A stretch of DNA of 64,000 nt from Modestobacter marinus (GTDB lineage Bacteria; Actinomycetota; Actinomycetes; Mycobacteriales; Geodermatophilaceae). The DNA lies in NCBI RefSeq assembly GCF_011758655.1, contig NZ_JAAMPA010000001.1, positions 1,674,001-1,738,000 of the forward strand. Direction: 5' to 3'. Within the stretch, counting starts at the first letter, position 1. Each line of letters opens with the position of its first letter. Below, piece after piece: positions 61,347 through 64,000 of this stretch. Made by a program: the position numbers and the translations under genes. The notes below the pieces were generated by a model. The model was not told the origin of the DNA, made no database searches, and was given only the letters and a program-made list of their open reading frames with translations.

Positions 61347-62120
61347 TCAGACGCCGGCGGCGTGGTCCGCGTCCTCGACGCGCTGCGCGGTACGGGTCAG
61401 GTGCGTGCGCATCAGCTCGGTGGCCTCGGCGATGTCCCGCTTGGTGATCGCGTCGACCAGCGCCCGGTGCTCCTCCACGCCGTGTTGCCCGTGGGTCGGG
61501 GAGGTCTCCCGTGCCCGCTCCAGGGAACGCAGCAGCGGGTCGTGCAGCGACTCCACGAACATGGACACGGCCCGGTTGTGCCCGGCCCTGGCGTACCGGG
61601 TGTGCCACTCGGCGGAGAGCTCGAGCGGGTACTCGCCGGCGGTGATGGCCGCATCGCTCTGGTCGCAGATCTCGTACAGCGCGGCGATGTCCTCGTCGGT
61701 GGCCCGCTCGCACACCAGCGGGACGATGCCCAGTTCGAAGAGCATCCGTGCCTCGGTCACCTCGACGGCGGTGATGGAGGCCAGGGAGATCAGGTCCACG
61801 ATGCCCTCGCCGACCAGTCGACTGCTGGGGGCTGTGACGAAGGCCCCGCCGCGCGCGCCGACCCGGATCTCGACGAGTCCGTTGGCCTCCAGGACGCGCA
61901 GCGCCTCACGGACGGTCACCCGGCTGACCCCGAAGCGTTCGCACAGCTCGCGCTCGGACGGCAGTCGGTCGCCGGCGACCAGCCGGCCCTGGCGGATGAG
62001 CAACCGGACCTGGTCGACGATCACCTCGGAGATGCGGCCGATGCTCACGCGACTCAGCAGGTCTCCGGTGCCTGTCCCCGCAGCTGCGCCGGTGGCGTCT
62101 GGTGTCGCGGGCATCGTCAC
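61347..62120 (-). CDS. GntR family regulator, FadR/FCD subfamily
   Basis: A 257-residue regulator. The winged helix spans about 30-97 with the GntR signature DRLPSERELCERFGVSRVTVREALRVLE. The C-terminal FCD domain (about 110-245) has the helical pattern with EWHTRYARAGHNR and HGVEEHRALVDAI, whose His residues commonly bind a metal and a carboxylate effector. The start is GTG at 62120. Its family recognises TGGTnnnACCA-like dyads, which recur upstream of island genes, so it is the best candidate for the local repressor. Effector inferred: a pathway carboxylate. Confidence 0.9.
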   Translation of the reverse strand: MTMPATPDATGAAAGTGTGDLLSRVSIGRISEVIVDQVRLLIRQGRLVAGDRLPSERELCERFGVSRVTVREALRVLEANGLVEIRVGARGGAFVTAPSSRLVGEGIVDLISLASITAVEVTEARMLFELGIVPLVCERATDEDIAALYEICDQSDAAITAGEYPLELSAEWHTRYARAGHNRAVSMFVESLHDPLLRSLERARETSPTHGQHGVEEHRALVDAITKRDIAEATELMRTHLTRTAQRVEDADHAAGV

Positions 62121-62170
62121 ACCGCCATCCTAGAGCCGCGGGATGTGCGGGGACGTCTTTCCGGACACTT

Positions 62171-62965
62171 TCATCCCGCAGGAGCACGGGAGCGGGTCGG
62201 CCCGGTCGGCGAGGTGGTGCGGGCGCCCCGCTGCCGGGCGACCTCGGCAGCGCCGGCGGCAGCCGCCACGGGGTCCAGGTACCGCCCGCCGCGCTGGACG
62301 GGGGAGAGGTCCTCGTCCAGCTCGTGGTGCAGCGGGCTGCCGATCGGGATGTCCAGGTCGAGGACCTCGTCGTCCGACAACCGGTCCAGGTGGGCGACCA
62401 GGGCACGCAGTGAGTTGCTGTGCCCGGTGACCAGCACGGTGCGGCCGGCGCGCAGGTCGGGGACGACCTCCTCGTCCCAGTGGGGCAGCAGCCGGGCCTG
62501 CACGTCGCGCAGGCTCTCGGCACGCGGGAGCAGGGTGGGCGGCACGTGGGCGTAGCGCGGGTCGCCCGCCGGGTCGCCCGGGCCGCCGGGCTCGACCGCC
62601 GGCGGCCGCCCCTCGTACGAGCGTCGCCAGTGACGGAGTCGCTCGCCGCCGTACCGGGCGCGCGCGACCTGGCGGTCCATGCCCTGCAGCACGCCGTAGT
62701 GGCGCTCGTTGAGCCGCCACGACCGGTGGACCGGGGCCTCCGGCCGGCCGGCGGCCGCCATCGCCAGGGTGCCGGTGTGCACGGCGCGGGCCAACAGGGA
62801 GGTGTGCAGGACGCCGGGGGGCAGGCCGGCCTCGGCGATCAGGCGGCCGGCGTGCCGGGCCTGATCCGCACCGTGGGCGGTCAGGCCCACGTCGACCCAT
62901 CCGGTGAACAGGTCGCGGTCGTTCCACTCGCTCTCGCCGTGGCGCAGCAGGAGCAGCGTCGGCAC
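62171..62965 (-). CDS. 2,3-bisphosphoglycerate-dependent phosphoglycerate mutase family protein
   Basis: A 264-residue histidine phosphatase-fold protein starting LLLLRHGESEWNDRDLFTGWVDVGL, with the phospho-accepting His in RHG, then LNERHYGVLQGMDR and a second histidine in VTGHSNSLRALVAHL. These match dPGM (GpmA). An insert-like region near 110-145 includes the RRSY block typical of GpmA. The C-terminus is extended with Arg/Ala/Pro. Whether it is the housekeeping enzyme is unknown. It lies next to the GntR gene, in the same direction, 50 bp upstream of it. Confidence 0.85.
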   Translation of the reverse strand: MPTLLLLRHGESEWNDRDLFTGWVDVGLTAHGADQARHAGRLIAEAGLPPGVLHTSLLARAVHTGTLAMAAAGRPEAPVHRSWRLNERHYGVLQGMDRQVARARYGGERLRHWRRSYEGRPPAVEPGGPGDPAGDPRYAHVPPTLLPRAESLRDVQARLLPHWDEEVVPDLRAGRTVLVTGHSNSLRALVAHLDRLSDDEVLDLDIPIGSPLHHELDEDLSPVQRGGRYLDPVAAAAGAAEVARQRGARTTSPTGPTRSRAPAG

Positions 62966-62995
62966 GCCGGGAGCCTAGCGGTCTGGGACGGCATG

Positions 62996-63014
62996 TGGTC
63001 AAATGGACTGACCA
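62996..63014. promoter_or_regulatory. Dyad TGGTC-N9-GACCA before the ferredoxin gene
   Basis: TGGTC (62996-63000) and GACCA (63010-63014) form a perfect inverted pair, and the inner word TGGACTGACCA (63004-63014) is one mismatch from TGGTnnnACCA. It lies 66 bp upstream of the ferredoxin start and 31 bp from the divergent mutase gene, whose possible -35 TTGACC (62997-63002, minus strand) it overlaps. Confidence 0.45.
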
Positions 63015-63079
63015 AACAGATGGCAGGCGTCACGCCCGCCGGTCGACAGCTGCATCGCCCAGGGAGAGGACCCGACGCC

Positions 63080-63403
63080 GTGCCGAAGGTGACCTACGTA
63101 GCGACCGCCGGCGACGAGCGGGCCGTCGATGCAACGGCCGGCGAGTCGGTCATGGTGGCAGCCGTGAAGAACGGCGTCCCGGGGATCATTGCAGAGTGCG
63201 GGGGCAATGCCTCTTGTGCCACCTGCCACGTCTGGGTGCGGGAGGAGTTCCTCGCCCTGGTCGGCGAGCCGGGTGACATCGAGGAGGACCTCCTCGACAT
63301 GGCCGTCTCCGAGCGCCGGGACGGCAGCCGGCTGTCCTGCCAGATCCCGGTCACCCCCGAGCTCGACGGTCTGACGGTGGACATCCCGCCCGTGCAGCCC
63401 TGA
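63080..63403 (+). CDS. 2Fe-2S ferredoxin (adrenodoxin/plant-hybrid type)
   Basis: A 107-residue ferredoxin. The cluster ligands are Cys40, Cys46, Cys49 (AECGGNASCATCHVWV, spacing C-x5-C-x2-C) and Cys87 (RLSCQIPV), the adrenodoxin/ThcC pattern. It transfers electrons one at a time to a monooxygenase or Rieske oxygenase. The GTG at 63080 follows GGGAGAGGA. It precedes the Rieske oxygenase gene by 97 bp, so it is probably its electron donor. A matching reductase is not visible in the window. Confidence 0.92.
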   Translation: MPKVTYVATAGDERAVDATAGESVMVAAVKNGVPGIIAECGGNASCATCHVWVREEFLALVGEPGDIEEDLLDMAVSERRDGSRLSCQIPVTPELDGLTVDIPPVQP

Positions 63404-63500
63404 CCCACGAGGCGGTTGACGCCTCAGCCCCAAGGCATGACCATCAGTCCATTCTCGGCAGCAGGGCCGGGGCCGGGACGCCGGAACGAGGGAGAACTCC

Positions 63501-64000
63501 GTGCTTCGCCAGGACATCAACGACATGCTGACGCAGACCGGGCCGGGGACGCCGATGGGCGAGCTCTACCGGCAGTACTGGATGCCGGCCTGCCTGGCCG
63601 AGGAGCTGCCGGAGGACGGTTGCCCGCCGATCCGCCTCAAGCTCCTGTCCGAGCGCCTCGTCGCGTTCCGGGACAGCTACGGCAACTACGGGCTGATCGA
63701 CGAGTTCTGCGCCCACCGTGGTGCCTCGCTGTGGTTCGGCCGCAATGAGGAGGGCGGGCTGCGCTGCCCCTACCACGGCTGGAAGTACGACACGACCGGC
63801 CAGTGCACCGATGTGCCCTCCGAGGCCGACAACAGCAGCTTCGCCGAGAACGTCAAGCTGACCGCGTACCCGCTGGTCAAGATCGGCGACGTGCTGTGGA
63901 CCTACATGGGCGACCCGGCCACGCAGCCCCCGCTGCCGGAGTGGGAGTTCGCCCTGGTCCCGGCTCAGCAGACCTACACCTCCAAGCGCTGGCAGCAGTG
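63501..64000 (+). CDS. Rieske aromatic ring-hydroxylating oxygenase, phthalate 4,5-dioxygenase type (3' partial)
   Basis: The gene begins at a GTG at 63501, after GGGAGA, and runs off the window with 166 complete codons open. The N-terminal Rieske domain has Cys70 and His72 in FCAHRGAS and Cys89 and His92 in RCPYHGWKYD. The start MLTQTGPGTPMGELYRQYWMP matches the phthalate 4,5-dioxygenase-like group, which hydroxylates or demethylates aromatic acids. The catalytic iron domain lies outside. It follows a 2Fe-2S ferredoxin gene and probably forms its operon. Confidence 0.93.
   Translation, partial: MLRQDINDMLTQTGPGTPMGELYRQYWMPACLAEELPEDGCPPIRLKLLSERLVAFRDSYGNYGLIDEFCAHRGASLWFGRNEEGGLRCPYHGWKYDTTGQCTDVPSEADNSSFAENVKLTAYPLVKIGDVLWTYMGDPATQPPLPEWEFALVPAQQTYTSKRWQQ

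Overview
The window is very GC-rich and densely coded, with many GTG starts, 4-bp ATGA/GTGA overlaps and long GC hairpins between convergent genes. Together with a GTP-type PEP carboxykinase, an acVLRF1-type peptidyl-tRNA hydrolase, an FBP-domain protein and a DUF2332 protein, this points to a high-GC actinobacterium. The gene mix resembles the Geodermatophilaceae (Blastococcus, Modestobacter, Geodermatophilus), but the genus is an inference. No rRNA, tRNA, CRISPR array or transposase was seen.

Region 1 (1-33.5 kb) looks like ordinary chromosome with small operons. It holds a truncated DsbA/cyclic-nucleotide/glutaredoxin fusion, a DUF2332 protein, a YgiB/YgiC-like pair, hydrolases, a VOC protein, a CPBP protease and a MetX-like hydrolase. 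An amide-utilisation operon follows at 9.9-13.9 kb: two FmdA-type formamidases, an AmiS/UreI channel and two FmdB zinc ribbons, divergent from an OFA-like MFS carrier that could export formate. After that come an acyl-CoA dehydrogenase, an AI-2E family permease, an 899-residue hybrid sensor kinase, FKBP, a MerR/SDR pair, a CDF transporter, FrnE-like DsbA, nitronate monooxygenase, an ArsR/SRPBCC pair, an OYE-family reductase, pckG, an MFS carrier and acVLRF1.

Region 2 (33.6-64 kb) reads as a catabolic island. Transport is by a tripartite tricarboxylate transporter (TctABC), an iron/phosphonate-type ABC importer and two MFS carriers. Enzymes are a split cupin pair, two bicupins, an MhpA-like FAD monooxygenase, three 6PGDH/3-hydroxyisobutyrate-dehydrogenase-like proteins, an ornithine-cyclodeaminase-family protein, two paralogous ThDP enzymes flanking an aldehyde dehydrogenase, a 2Fe-2S ferredoxin and a phthalate-dioxygenase-type Rieske oxygenase that runs off the window. 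An EutA-like ASKHA protein with a histidine-rich N-terminus sits beside one bicupin, although no ethanolamine ammonia-lyase is visible. A FadR-type GntR regulator lies next to it.

Several transcription units in region 2 carry a shared motif, approximately TGGTnnnRCCR, in their promoter regions, including two well-formed TTGACA promoters. I infer one regulon, probably under the GntR protein, for import and oxidative breakdown of an unidentified aromatic or other carboxylic acid. The substrate cannot be told from sequence alone. The cupin/EutA-like/ThDP combination is the best candidate here for an undescribed system.
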